DNA of 64,000 bases from Symploca sp. SIO1C2 (lineage in GTDB: Bacteria > Cyanobacteriota > Cyanobacteriia > Cyanobacteriales > Coleofasciculaceae), in assembly GCA_010672925.1 (NCBI GenBank), contig JAAHFP010000002.1:221301-285300 (forward strand), read 5' to 3'. Positions 8,795-17,150 of this stretch are shown one piece after another. The notes under the pieces were generated by a model. That model worked only from the letters and a program-made list of their open reading frames with translations. It was not told the DNA's origin and ran no database searches. Each line of letters begins with the position of its first letter. Position 1 is the first letter of the stretch. The position numbers were made by a program, and so were the translations under genes.

Positions 8795-9017
8795 AATGCC
8801 CAATTCAGCGATTGCGCTGAGAAGAGTAACAATAATTTGACATTGATCAGTGCTTTTCGGTATTTTCTTTTGTAGCAGTAACTGGTATCTTGGCCATCAG
8901 ACTACAGACATATTGAGTGGAAAAGAATTTGCCACCCAAATCACGCCAGGGTAAAAACCTAATTGCTGGATAAGTCTCAAAAAATTTATCAAATCTCAAA
9001 AGTAGGAGCTCTACGTA
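8795..9017 (+). repeat. duplicated upstream region (copy 2) with about 80-bp insertion
   Basis: Bases 8798-8930 repeat the leader at 7977-8090. About 80 bp not present in copy 1 (roughly 8930-9002, containing cacgccagggtaaaaacc) separates the repeat from the shared taggagctctacgtaatg. The two genes may therefore be regulated differently despite nearly identical coding regions. Confidence 0.75.
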
Positions 9018-9563
9018 ATGAAGAACAGGGTAACGTCACTTTTGTCAACACTGATGCAGAAGCTCACTTGTTTATTGCTCTGTTGTGTGTTCATTAGTTT
9101 AACAGTAATGCCCAGCTCCGCACTGGCGGATGGCTTGAAATGTAAGAATGGTCTAGACGGAGGCTGCCAGGAGCTAACCGAAGTCGTGGGAGATGGTGTG
9201 TTGTTGGCACAAGCACCCATATTCGCTTTGGTATCAAAGTATACAGGAGAATGCATGACATATGCAGCTATCAGAGGATATGCTTGGATGGAACCATGTA
9301 ATGGGATGCCACCCAAAATATGGGAGCAGCTGCCGACGGGACAAATGATGGCTTACGATGGGCGGTGTTTAGTGTACACCAATGAATCTTATCTTGATGC
9401 AGTACCTTGTGACCAAGCTTACCCATGGTTTTTCCAAGGTGATACCATTTCCCTAATAGCTCCACAGTCTAATCTCTGCCTAACTGCAAAAATAGATGAA
9501 CCAGGGTATGCCGTAAACGATTGTAACGGACAACCGAGTTCAAGGTGGGACAGAATTTTCTGA
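9018..9563 (+). CDS. secreted cysteine-rich protein with ricin-B-like (beta-trefoil) pattern, copy 2
   Basis: A 181-aa tandem paralogue of the gene at 8109, with the same signal peptide and cysteine spacing. Differences cluster in the middle (GMPPKIWEQLPTGQ against GNLSQTWEQLPGGQ in copy 1) and near the end (PGYAVNDCNG against PGYFVADCNG). All cysteines and the closing SSRWDRIF are kept, so the protein looks intact and selected. The start ATG follows TAGGAGCTCTACGTA as in copy 1. A strong hairpin follows the gene. Divergence focused on loop positions would suit two ligand specificities, but that is inference. Confidence 0.8.
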   Translation: MKNRVTSLLSTLMQKLTCLLLCCVFISLTVMPSSALADGLKCKNGLDGGCQELTEVVGDGVLLAQAPIFALVSKYTGECMTYAAIRGYAWMEPCNGMPPKIWEQLPTGQMMAYDGRCLVYTNESYLDAVPCDQAYPWFFQGDTISLIAPQSNLCLTAKIDEPGYAVNDCNGQPSSRWDRIF

Positions 9564-9641
9564 TAACAATCAGAAGTTTCCTTTAAAGGTTGAGCAGAAG
9601 AAGGAAAAGTAATAACAAGATTGGAGACAATTGAGTTAATG

Positions 9642-9679
9642 ATGAAGGTCTGTTACACCAATTGGTAACAGACCTTCAT
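9642..9679. terminator. strong hairpin between convergent genes
   Basis: The arms atgaaggtctgttac and gtaacagaccttcat pair perfectly over 15 bp around an 8-nt loop. The hairpin lies between the secreted-protein gene ending at 9563 (+) and the kinase gene ending at 9759 (-), a natural place for a two-way terminator. No T-run of the canonical length follows on the plus side. Confidence 0.6.
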
Positions 9680-9758
9680 TGGTTATTAGCTATTGGTACA
9701 AAGGACTAATGACTAATGACCAATGACAAACAACAAATAACAAACAACAAATAACAAT

Positions 9759-11387
9759 TCACATCAATCCCCGTTTAAAACTACGTTTACCGTTGGGAAA
9801 TACAGTACTCCAATTAGTCTTAGCTTGGGCTAGTTGTTCCTCAGTAACTTTGGCACTAGAAAGATTAGCGCCACAGAGATTAGCTCCTTTGAGATTAGCA
9901 TTGGTGATATGGGCATAGCTCAAATCTGCGCTTCGTAAGTCTGCTCCTTCCAAATCCGCATTGTTGAAATAAGCTCTCACCAAAATTGCACCTCGCAAAT
10001 TCGCTCGTTTTAAACTAGCTTGACCAAAAATGGCATTGGTTAAATCAGCTTCCTGCAAATTTACTTTGGCTAACTTGGCTTCCTGGAAAATACCCCCTGT
10101 CAATTTTGCCTTCTCCAGATTAAGGTTTCTCAAGTCTTGAGAAGCAAAGTCTTTGCGACCCCTGGCATAGGCTTTCAAAACGCCATTGGCATCTAATTTA
10201 GAGGTAATCTTCCTTCCTGCGGTAAAACCCTGGCTTTGCATGGAATTGATGCCGATTTGGGAACCTCGAACACCTCCTACACCTCCTACACTTCTCGGAA
10301 GACCTGATGTCCGAGAGCCACTATTGTTCTTTTGAGCCTTCCTTGCTCGAATAAGCTCAGCCATTTTGGCAGTGGCAGAGGTTGAAGAGGAAGGTGCGGG
10401 TCTTGATGGATTGAAGTCTTGGGAGTAAGATTCGTTGGATTTGGGTGGGCTATTGGATTTAGTAGCTAAGCCTTCGGCTAAACTCTGGATATAAGGTTCT
10501 AAATCAAGAGCTCTCAGGATTTCCTCAGAGGATTGATAGCGATGACGAACCGCTGACTCCAGCATTTTTTTCAATACTTCAGCAAAATGGTCGCTGATAT
10601 CAACATAATTTCGCCAGAGCATCTCACCGGTTGAGGGATTATAATCGAGATCTTTCGGCGATTTACCCGTCAGTAAGTAAATACAAGTGATTCCCAAAGC
10701 ATAAAGATCACTAGCATAAACTGGTCGCAGAGCCATCTGCTCAGGAGGCGCAAAGCCTGGAGTCCCGATGGCAAAATTGGTTAAAGCTGTTTGATCTGTG
10801 GCAGCAGCATTGGGATCCACTCGGTCTTTTACAGCACCAAAGTCAATCAGTACCAGTTTGCGGTCTTGGTCTCGACGAATGATGTTAGCCGGTTTAATAT
10901 CCCGGTGAATTACCTTCTGTCGATGGATATATTGGATTAGGGGCAAGATTTCACTTAAAAATTGCTTTACCCCAGCTTCCGACAAAGGACCGGACTGTTT
11001 GATCTCTTGCTGTAAGGTCAAACCACTAATGTACTCTTGTACTAGGTAAAAATGTTTATCCTCATCAAAGTAATTCAACAGAGTTGGCACCTGGGGGTGA
11101 TTACCAATTTTTCCCAGAGTCTGAGCTTCTCGCTTAAATAGCTCTTTGGCCATTTGTAGCATGTTCGGCTCGGTTGCCGCTGGTTGGAGTTGTTTGATAA
11201 CACATTTCGGTTTCCCGGGTAGTATCTCATCTTGCGCTAAAAATGTGGCTCCGAATCCGCCTTGACCTAGCTTCTTGAGCACACTATATTTTTTTTGCAA
11301 CAACAACTTCCAGCCACAAGCTTTACAGACAAGGGCTTCTGCTGAATTTTTTGGTTGAGGACAGTTGGGGTTTAGGCAGTAACTCAT
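9759..11387 (-). CDS. SpkB-type Ser/Thr protein kinase with pentapeptide-repeat tail
   Basis: A 542-aa Hanks-type kinase. Residues 1-25 hold a small zinc-ribbon-like cluster (CLNPNCPQP, CKACG). The kinase domain covers about 35-300: glycine loop GQGGFGATF, lysine in CVIKQLQ, catalytic HRDIKPANIIR, metal-binding LIDFGAV, and GTPGFAPPEQM in the activation segment. After a Ser/Pro-rich linker, residues 420-530 form A(D/N)Lxx pentapeptide repeats ending near FPNGKRSFKRG. The same architecture occurs in Synechocystis SpkB, which is linked to stress responses; the target here is unknown. The ATG start at 11387 gives the cysteine cluster at the extreme N-terminus, as in SpkB. It is convergent with the secreted-protein gene. 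Confidence 0.92.
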   Translation of the reverse strand: MSYCLNPNCPQPKNSAEALVCKACGWKLLLQKKYSVLKKLGQGGFGATFLAQDEILPGKPKCVIKQLQPAATEPNMLQMAKELFKREAQTLGKIGNHPQVPTLLNYFDEDKHFYLVQEYISGLTLQQEIKQSGPLSEAGVKQFLSEILPLIQYIHRQKVIHRDIKPANIIRRDQDRKLVLIDFGAVKDRVDPNAAATDQTALTNFAIGTPGFAPPEQMALRPVYASDLYALGITCIYLLTGKSPKDLDYNPSTGEMLWRNYVDISDHFAEVLKKMLESAVRHRYQSSEEILRALDLEPYIQSLAEGLATKSNSPPKSNESYSQDFNPSRPAPSSSTSATAKMAELIRARKAQKNNSGSRTSGLPRSVGGVGGVRGSQIGINSMQSQGFTAGRKITSKLDANGVLKAYARGRKDFASQDLRNLNLEKAKLTGGIFQEAKLAKVNLQEADLTNAIFGQASLKRANLRGAILVRAYFNNADLEGADLRSADLSYAHITNANLKGANLCGANLSSAKVTEEQLAQAKTNWSTVFPNGKRSFKRGLM

Positions 11388-11693
11388 GTAGCGTCACCGA
11401 TTGGCGTTGTCCTAACTTCGATCCAAGGCTTGGATCTAAGCACCCGGCTTGGTAAAGTCTAGCTTTAATTAAAAAGCACAGCCGAATGAACCTCCAGTTG
11501 GGTAAACCGTCGGAATCAATTTGACCTAAATCCAGCATATCCTACATTTCAATATTCACCCAAATAATGGGTCTGAAGCTCCATCCTATCCTCGGAGCCG
11601 ATAATTATTTTTGGTGGAGGTGTCTATAGTTTTCTATAGGTTTTTGGGAACGGTAAGATAGTCAAATTGAAGGAAGATGAAAGCTAAGAGCCA
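11388..11693. other. divergent promoter region between kinase and pheT
   Basis: About 306 bp separate two divergently transcribed genes, so promoters for both should lie here. No convincing RNA structure, such as a T-box or a phenylalanine-rich leader peptide, could be recognised before pheT. A tctatagttttctatagg near 11621 is a short inverted repeat. Confidence 0.4.
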
Positions 11694-14195
11694 ATGCGTA
11701 TCTCATTGAATTGGTTGCGAGAACTGGTGGAAGTGAACCTCACTCCAGAAGAACTAGCCGAAACCCTTACTGTTGCTGGGTTTGAGGTGGAAGATATCGA
11801 AGACCGTCGGCTGTTTGCTGAAGGAGTAGTGGTAGGCAAAGTTCTGGATTTAGAGCCTCACCCAAATGCAGATCGTCTGCGAGTCTGCCAGGTGGATGTT
11901 GGAGATGTCAGTGGTTCATTAAATATTGTTTGTGGTGCAGCTAATGTCCAGAAAGGAGCCTTTGTCCCTGTAGCAACGGTTGGTACTTACTTGCCTTGTA
12001 TTGATGTCAAAATTCGTGCCTCTAAGCTGCGAGGTGTTCGCTCAGAAGGCATGATTTGCTCCCTCAAAGAACTTGGCTTAGAAAAAGAATCCGCTGGCAT
12101 TTATATTTTTGAGGAAGAAAATCTCCAGTTAGGCTCTGATGTTCGTCCCCTTCTTGGACTCACTGATGTAATTCTTGACTTGACTGCTACTGCTAATCGT
12201 GCTGATGCCCTTTCTCTGGTAGGAATAGCACGAGAGGTAGCTGCTTTGACTGGAGCATCTTTACAATTGCCTAAGATCCCGGAGACCTCTATTGCCTCCG
12301 ATTCTAATGGTCTGAGCTTAAAAATCGCCGAATCTCAAGCTTGCCCTGCCTACATTGGTACAGTGATTGAAGGGCTCAAAATTGCTCCTTCCCCTGAGTG
12401 GTTACAACGGCGCTTGCAAGATGCTGGGGTACGACCGATTAATAATGTTGTCGATGTCACTAATTATGTTTTATTGGAATGGGGACAGCCCCTCCATGCT
12501 TTTGACCGGGAATGCCTGCAAACTGTTGCTGGGGTCGAGTCTTTGACAATTGGTGTTCGCTGTGCTAAAGGTGGCGAGTCTCTCCCAACTCTGGACAGTC
12601 AAACCCGAAAACTGCAACCACAAACTTTGTTAATCACTGCTAATGACCAACCTGTTGCTTTGGCTGGAGTGATGGGAGGGGAAGCAACGGAAGTCCAGGA
12701 CAGTACTCAGAATATAGTACTGGAAGCAGCCATATTTGAGCCGGTGGCAATTCGCCGTTCTGCCCGTAGCCAAGGCTTACGAACCGAGGCTTCTGCTCGT
12801 TACGAGCGGGGAGTGAATCAGGTAGAGTTAGATATAGCTTGTCAGAGAGCGATCGCATTGATAACTGAGTTGGCCGGTGGTACAGTTACTACCCAGAAAA
12901 TTGCTGATCACAGACCCGAGCCCAACAGTTCCGTGCGCTCCATCGAGTTACGTCTTGAGCGAGTAAATCAGGTCTTAGGTCCAGTAGATTTGGGAGAAGA
13001 AACTGGGGAAATTCTCCCAGAAGATGTAGAAAAAATTCTCTCTGCTCTCGGATGTCAACTGACACCCCTCGCATCCCCTCCGGTAGCAGCAGCTTCACCA
13101 ACCACCAAGCAGGAAAATGTGTTAGTCAACTCAGATTCTGTTCAATGGATGGTTACAGTACCACCCTACCGCTATCGTGACTTAGAGCGAGAAATTGACT
13201 TGATTGAGGAAATTGCCCGTCTCTACGGCTATGACAAATTTTGTGATGATTTACCAGATAAGACAGAACTAGGTAGCCTTTCCCTAGAACAAATTTTGAC
13301 GAGACAGTTACGAGAAGCTTTCCGGTCAGCTGGACTGACAGAATTGGTACATTACTCTTTGGTTAAACCAGAGAGTGAAAAACAAATTTGTCTGGCTAAT
13401 CCTCTATTTACAGAATACTCCGCTCTACGTGCTGACTTACTATCTGGACTGATTGATGCCTTCCAGTACAACATAGAACAAGGTAATAATGCCCTCAATG
13501 GCTTTGAAATTGGTAGAGTTTTCTGGCGAGAGGAAGAAGGTTTAGCAGAAGCCGACGCGATCGCTGGAATTTTAGGCGGTGACCCAACTCAGGGTCGCTG
13601 GTTTAGAGGAGGAAAAGAATCACCGATGTCCTGGTATGAAGCTAAGGGGGTGTTAGAAAGTGTCTTTCAACGCTTGAATCTCAACGTTGAGTATCAACCA
13701 GACCGTAGTGATCCCCGTCTCCATCCAGGACGTACAGCCTCACTGTGGTTGCAGGGTGAGCGCTTGGGACAATTTGGGCAACTACATCCCCAACTACGCT
13801 CTCAACGAGATTTGCCAGAAGCAGTCTACGTTTTTGAGATCGACTTGGAAGTACTCCTAGATGCTTGGGAGCGAGATGAAAGGTTAACTCCCCGGTTTAG
13901 CCAGTATTCCACTTTTCCCGCTGCTGACCGAGATCTGGCTTTCTTCGCACCAGTGAACCTATCTGTGGCAGAAGTTGAACGAGCAACTCGCAAGGTTGGC
14001 TCTCAGTTGTTGGAGTCAGTATCTTTGTTTGATGAATACCAAGGGGAATCTGTTCCTGAAGGGCAAAGGAGTTTAGCTTTTAGGCTAATTTATCGAGCTA
14101 GCGATCGCACTCTTACTGACAAAGAAGTAGAGCAAGCACATCAAAAAGTTCGAGAAGCTCTAGTGGAAAAATTCGGTGTTAGCCTTAGAAGTTGA
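11694..14195 (+). CDS. pheT: phenylalanine--tRNA ligase beta subunit
   Basis: An 833-aa beta chain of the alpha2-beta2 phenylalanyl-tRNA synthetase, which helps bind and edit tRNA-Phe. The N-terminus [20 protein letters not shown], the tRNA-binding OB domain ([20 protein letters not shown], residues 45-150), the B3/B4 editing region with [22 protein letters not shown], the B5 domain, and the C-terminal ferredoxin-like anticodon-binding domain ([16 protein letters not shown] onward) are all present in order. A low-complexity Ala/Pro/Ser insert near residue 465 is a lineage-specific extra. The start ATG follows GAGCCA. pheS is not in the window; split pheS/pheT loci are normal in cyanobacteria. 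Confidence 0.97.
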   Translation: MRISLNWLRELVEVNLTPEELAETLTVAGFEVEDIEDRRLFAEGVVVGKVLDLEPHPNADRLRVCQVDVGDVSGSLNIVCGAANVQKGAFVPVATVGTYLPCIDVKIRASKLRGVRSEGMICSLKELGLEKESAGIYIFEEENLQLGSDVRPLLGLTDVILDLTATANRADALSLVGIAREVAALTGASLQLPKIPETSIASDSNGLSLKIAESQACPAYIGTVIEGLKIAPSPEWLQRRLQDAGVRPINNVVDVTNYVLLEWGQPLHAFDRECLQTVAGVESLTIGVRCAKGGESLPTLDSQTRKLQPQTLLITANDQPVALAGVMGGEATEVQDSTQNIVLEAAIFEPVAIRRSARSQGLRTEASARYERGVNQVELDIACQRAIALITELAGGTVTTQKIADHRPEPNSSVRSIELRLERVNQVLGPVDLGEETGEILPEDVEKILSALGCQLTPLASPPVAAASPTTKQENVLVNSDSVQWMVTVPPYRYRDLEREIDLIEEIARLYGYDKFCDDLPDKTELGSLSLEQILTRQLREAFRSAGLTELVHYSLVKPESEKQICLANPLFTEYSALRADLLSGLIDAFQYNIEQGNNALNGFEIGRVFWREEEGLAEADAIAGILGGDPTQGRWFRGGKESPMSWYEAKGVLESVFQRLNLNVEYQPDRSDPRLHPGRTASLWLQGERLGQFGQLHPQLRSQRDLPEAVYVFEIDLEVLLDAWERDERLTPRFSQYSTFPAADRDLAFFAPVNLSVAEVERATRKVGSQLLESVSLFDEYQGESVPEGQRSLAFRLIYRASDRTLTDKEVEQAHQKVREALVEKFGVSLRS

Positions 14196-14258
14196 GATTT
14201 CAGCTTGAGCTCTAATCAAAGTTAGAGTGGTTCTAGTACGTGGGTTCAAAGTGCCGGA

Positions 14259-14600
14259 GGGCGTTTGCGTAGCATGGTGCGAAGCAGCATAGCATTTGGA
14301 TTGTATGACTTGGGTTTGGGCGATGAATTATCGCCCAAATGCTCATTGGTGTCAACTTAACGTAAAATTCACACCCCACAGTATCCTTAAGTTCCTTGCT
14401 AATAGCTCAAGTCATCTAAAGATGACTAAACTTAAGGTAAAACCGAAAAATTTAGTCCATTTTAATGGACTTAAGCTATTAGCCTTGGATTTGAATCCAA
14501 GGTGAGGCAAGGGAATCAAGCTAGTCAGTTATGTCTAGACTTAAGTTGACACCAATGCCAAATGCTTCGCTGCTAAAGCACCATGCTTCGCAAACGCCCC
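14259..14600. mobile_element. nested-palindrome mini-element (MITE-like or structured RNA)
   Basis: The outer arms 14259-14299 and 14558-14600 are about 41-bp inverted repeats with few mismatches; both contain gcgtttgcg, agcatggtgc and agcatttgg in complementary order. A second perfect 17-bp pair lies inside: cattggtgtcaacttaa at 14344-14360 and its complement at 14541-14557. Further hairpins sit in the middle: tttgggcgat/atcgcccaaa, gtcatctaaagatgac, agtccattttaatggact and ccttggatttgaatccaagg. No convincing coding frame is present. It looks like a mini-element derived from a transposon, or a locus for a highly folded RNA. It follows pheT by 63 bp. Confidence 0.75.
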
Positions 14601-14663
14601 TACATCAGATTTTTGACTTTGAAGAAACGCCGCATTTTTACCGAAAAATTCCTCCTGAGCTCT

Positions 14664-14703
14664 TAACTTATTACTTATTACTTATTACTTATTACTTATT
14701 ACT
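14664..14703. repeat. heptanucleotide tandem repeat (CTTATTA)n
   Basis: About five to six units of ttattac/cttatta lie just beyond the mini-element and before the convergent DUF4336 gene. A shorter relative (cttattacttgtta) occurs near 31838. Confidence 0.85.
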
Positions 14704-14738
14704 TCCAAGCCTGAATCAATCGACTTATTCAGCAGACC

Positions 14739-15452
14739 CTATATAGTTTCTCCCAAGAACCACTCATAGCCTAGCTGAAATTGTTGTTTAGCATCCTGTT
14801 CCAGAATACTGCCATGAGCCATGATGACTCGCTCAAAATCCCAGGATAAAATTCGCTTAATTGATTGTTTAACTTGTTCTTTATCATGGGTTGCGATCTT
14901 TTCTAGAAATGATGGACGCAGTTGCTGGTAGCCACCGAATAGTTTAGTCAATAGTTGCATTATGGGAGAGCTAAAAGCATCAAAATAATAGGCAATATCA
15001 GTAATAATTAAGGTGTTACTTTCAGTATGAAAGAATACCCATTCGTTTAAAGGGGAGTATCCTTTGACATCAAGGGTCTTAAAACCGTTCACCGGTGCTA
15101 CTTCAACTTTCTCCAGAAACTGATGGGTACATTCATCATTAAAAACTTTATCAATTGGTAAGTTGGGACATTTTTCTTTAAGACCTGATGTAGCCCACAG
15201 TTCTGCATCAGGATAATTTTTTTTAAAGGGAGCAATAAACAAATGATGATATAAATTAGGGGAGATAATATAATTTACTGTTCCTAATTGCTCCAATTGG
15301 TGGATCATTTTTTCTTCAGGATTAATGGGGGAGATGACTAACAACTTGTCAGGATTGAAACGAATAACCGTCATTCTGGTTCCAACTTCTAACCCAAAAT
15401 ATTTCAGTGGTTGCTCGGCCACCCAAAGGTTGGTATCGATATTTCTCAGCAT
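14739..15452 (-). CDS. DUF4336 domain protein (metallo-beta-lactamase-like fold)
   Basis: A 237-aa cytoplasmic protein of the DUF4336 family, common in cyanobacteria and plants. Family features are the start LRNIDTNLWVAEQPLKYFGLEVGTRM, the region ISPNLYHHLFIAPFKKNYPDA (a histidine pair where lactamase-fold proteins bind metal), TLIITDIAYYFD, and the late MAHGSIL. The fold is related to metallo-beta-lactamases but with a reduced metal site. No biochemical role is established. It stands alone, convergent with pheT across a repeat-rich gap. The start ATG at 15452 matches the family N-terminus. Confidence 0.88.
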   Translation of the reverse strand: MLRNIDTNLWVAEQPLKYFGLEVGTRMTVIRFNPDKLLVISPINPEEKMIHQLEQLGTVNYIISPNLYHHLFIAPFKKNYPDAELWATSGLKEKCPNLPIDKVFNDECTHQFLEKVEVAPVNGFKTLDVKGYSPLNEWVFFHTESNTLIITDIAYYFDAFSSPIMQLLTKLFGGYQQLRPSFLEKIATHDKEQVKQSIKRILSWDFERVIMAHGSILEQDAKQQFQLGYEWFLGETI

Positions 15453-15580
15453 TATTATTATTTTCTTATCACTGTTGCCTGTTGCCTGTTGCCTACCGAC
15501 CCAAGTATGTTTTCGACTTAGTGCAATATCTGAGTATAATATACTTCTTCTTGACTAATCAAAATGGATAATTTATCATC

Positions 15581-15850
15581 ATGGCTAAGTACGTAATGTG
15601 GGGAAGCTACTGCGAAAATGTTCTGGAAAAGCGTGCTCCTTACCGACAAGCTCACCTAGATGGCCTTACTGCACAAAAAGAATCCGGTGTTTTGATTACC
15701 ATCGGTCCGACTAAGGATTTGACTAAAGTATTTGGTATCTATGAAGCAGAAGATGAAGCTACTGTGCGTCAGGTAGTTGAAGCAGACCCTTATTGGCAAA
15801 ATGGAATTTGGACTGAATACGAAGTGCGAGAATGGATTCAGGCTTTTTAA
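15581..15850 (+). CDS. YciI family protein
   Basis: An 89-aa small alpha/beta protein with the ferredoxin-like YciI fold. Recognisable parts are R-x-x-H in YRQAHLDGL, the glycine-rich ESGVLITIGPTKDLT, and the closing DPYWQNGIWTEYEVREW typical of this group, where the conserved His and Asp form a putative catalytic pair. Members include dehydrochlorinase-like and muconolactone-isomerase-like enzymes, but most have no known substrate. It stands alone between DUF4336 and the toxin-antitoxin pair. The start is an ATG. Confidence 0.9.
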   Translation: MAKYVMWGSYCENVLEKRAPYRQAHLDGLTAQKESGVLITIGPTKDLTKVFGIYEAEDEATVRQVVEADPYWQNGIWTEYEVREWIQAF

Positions 15851-15937
15851 TTTGTTGTTTGTTATTTGTTGTTTGTCAAATCACAAATACTGCGACTTGC
15901 AGTTTAGCTCAAAAACCTTGCCTATCGTTACTCTGGA

Positions 15938-16044
15938 TACAGCGGTTCCCTCTGCAATGAGGTAAACTTGAATCAGTTATCAAGATTGGATAAATTTCTT
16001 CCTCGTCGTTTCTATCGTACCTCGTAATAGCGGGAACCGCTGTA
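15938..16044. mobile_element. 107-bp inverted-repeat mini-element
   Basis: The ends are imperfect 27-bp inverted repeats: tacagcggttccctctgcaa continuing to gaggta on the left, and the complement of tacctcgtaatagcgggaac continuing to cgctgta on the right. The outer 13 bp (tacagcggttccc / gggaaccgctgta) match perfectly. The 50-bp interior has no gene. The right end is 8 bp from the toxin stop codon. Confidence 0.7.
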
Positions 16045-16052
16045 CGGTCAAT

Positions 16053-16448
16053 TCAAGGAATGAAGAGCCTCATTGAACCTCGATAGTCTTCCAGATCGAA
16101 CACAATTTCAATAAGCCGATCTACACAGCGATTGCGATAATCAGGATCGTTGAGAACGCGATCGCTATCTCCAATCGTGACCACAGGTAAAGCAAGAGAT
16201 GTGTTTTCTTCTCGCATCACCTGTTCTAAAGAGTTGTCTCCCTTCATACTTCGGTTTGCTGTTAGCAAAATCATTTGATTCGCTTGTGCAAATCGCCATA
16301 CGATGCGGTCATCACTCGCGATCGGTAATTCAATTTCTGCAAAGGTGAAAAAACGAATAGATAACAAATCCAGCCAACCCAGTGCAGTAATTCTACCTGC
16401 TAATAGTAAAGCATGTCCTTCAAGGTTATGGTCTACAAGAAAATTCAT
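16053..16448 (-). CDS. DUF5615 PIN-like toxin candidate
   Basis: A protein of about 131 aa beginning MNFLVDHNLEGHALLLAG, the (M)xxLxDxN opening of DUF5615 (Mut7-C/PIN-like) proteins. Later ILLTANRSMKGDNSLEQVM and DYRNRCVDRLIEIV fit the family, whose acidic residues are thought to form a nuclease site. The start is the ATG at 16448, overlapping the stop of the upstream DUF433 gene as ATGA, so the two are translationally coupled. An upstream extension is possible but unlikely given this overlap. A nuclease toxin role is inferred from family and pairing. Confidence 0.8.
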   Translation of the reverse strand: MNFLVDHNLEGHALLLAGRITALGWLDLLSIRFFTFAEIELPIASDDRIVWRFAQANQMILLTANRSMKGDNSLEQVMREENTSLALPVVTIGDSDRVLNDPDYRNRCVDRLIEIVFDLEDYRGSMRLFIP

Positions 16449-16831
16449 GCACGAGATTCGCGTTGAGCTTGATGTGTTGCTTTTTGTCTTTGTAGCTTTT
16501 CCCAAGCGGCTTCCATTCCAGGTTTGGGAGGCTTTTTAGCAAGTCTGGCGATGAGATGGTGATTGCGTTTTTTGTAATACTCTCGCAGTTCTTCGCATTG
16601 TTTCAACACCACTTGATACTCCGCTTCAACTTCAGCACGATTGGCTTTAATGTAAGCAAGAGCAACATTAATTTGTTCGTCGGTGAGATTGAAGAGACCA
16701 CGAATAAATTTCGGGGGATATTGGGCTTTTAGATAGTCCATAATGTCATATAGAGTAATCCGAGTCCCCGATATCGCTAAACCTCTTTCCGTTCGGGCAA
16801 TTGTTGCTTTTTCGTTAGATTGCAAAGTCAT
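16445..16831 (-). CDS. DUF433 antitoxin candidate
   Basis: A 128-aa protein with a DUF433 winged-helix-like domain: GLAISGTRITLYDIMDYLKA, YPPKFIRGLFNLTDEQINVAL and AYIKANRAEVEAEYQVVL are typical. The C-terminal 40 residues are strongly basic (KKRNHHLIARLAKKPPKPG). DUF433 proteins usually precede DUF5615 proteins as antitoxin and repressor. The ATGA overlap with the next gene supports a two-gene operon. The start is the ATG at 16831. It lies 50 bp past the end of the broken GNAT gene, on the same strand. Confidence 0.82.
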   Translation of the reverse strand: MTLQSNEKATIARTERGLAISGTRITLYDIMDYLKAQYPPKFIRGLFNLTDEQINVALAYIKANRAEVEAEYQVVLKQCEELREYYKKRNHHLIARLAKKPPKPGMEAAWEKLQRQKATHQAQRESRA

Positions 16832-16880
16832 TATTCAGTCGCTTCCATTTGTGATAAAGGTTGGAAATGTTAAATTTTAC

Positions 16881-16955
16881 CTAGAGCTTTTTGAAGTACC
16901 TAGCGACTGGGAAAAGCCCAAAGCCCACCTTTTCGTAAGTGTGACGTGCTGGAGC
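16881..16955 (-). pseudogene. GNAT acetyltransferase, severed C-terminal fragment
   Basis: Reading the minus strand from 16955 gives APARHTYEKVGFGLFPVARY then FKKL and a TAG stop at 16881. This is the expected last 24 residues of the GNAT gene whose first 405 bp lie at 18260-18664. The IS605-family element occupies the space between. The fragment has no start of its own. Joining the two pieces restores GGDPGH-APARHTYEKVGF, a normal end for this family. Confidence 0.9.
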
Positions 16956-17150
16956 TTGACATCCTCCCCGGCCTAAAGGGACGGGGATTCCCAAACCTCA
17001 CGATTTGGGTTTCTGTTTCATAGCGCCTGCCTTTACAGATTTACTCTGTTCAGGTCTTACAGTCGCTCCACAGACTGACACGGCAAGCCCTGCCGCCAAG
17101 ATATTTTTACTGGCGTTAATGTCACGGTCATGGTTCTCTCCACAGTCTGG
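16956..17150 (-). ncRNA. candidate omega RNA (right-end guide RNA of TnpB)
   Basis: TnpB proteins use a guide RNA made from the 3' end of tnpB through the right-end hairpin, with the guide read from flanking DNA. The element's right end (gaatccccgtccctttaggc, then cggggaggatgtcaa) looks complete. The guide would begin gctccagcacgtcacactta, which is host GNAT sequence. The 5' boundary given is approximate. The call follows family knowledge plus the visible hairpin; expression is unknown. Confidence 0.45.

Noticed and set aside
14531-14746. Short frame encoding HHASQTPLHQ
   Set aside because: It is composed of the right arm of the inverted-repeat element and a TTACTTATTA tandem repeat.
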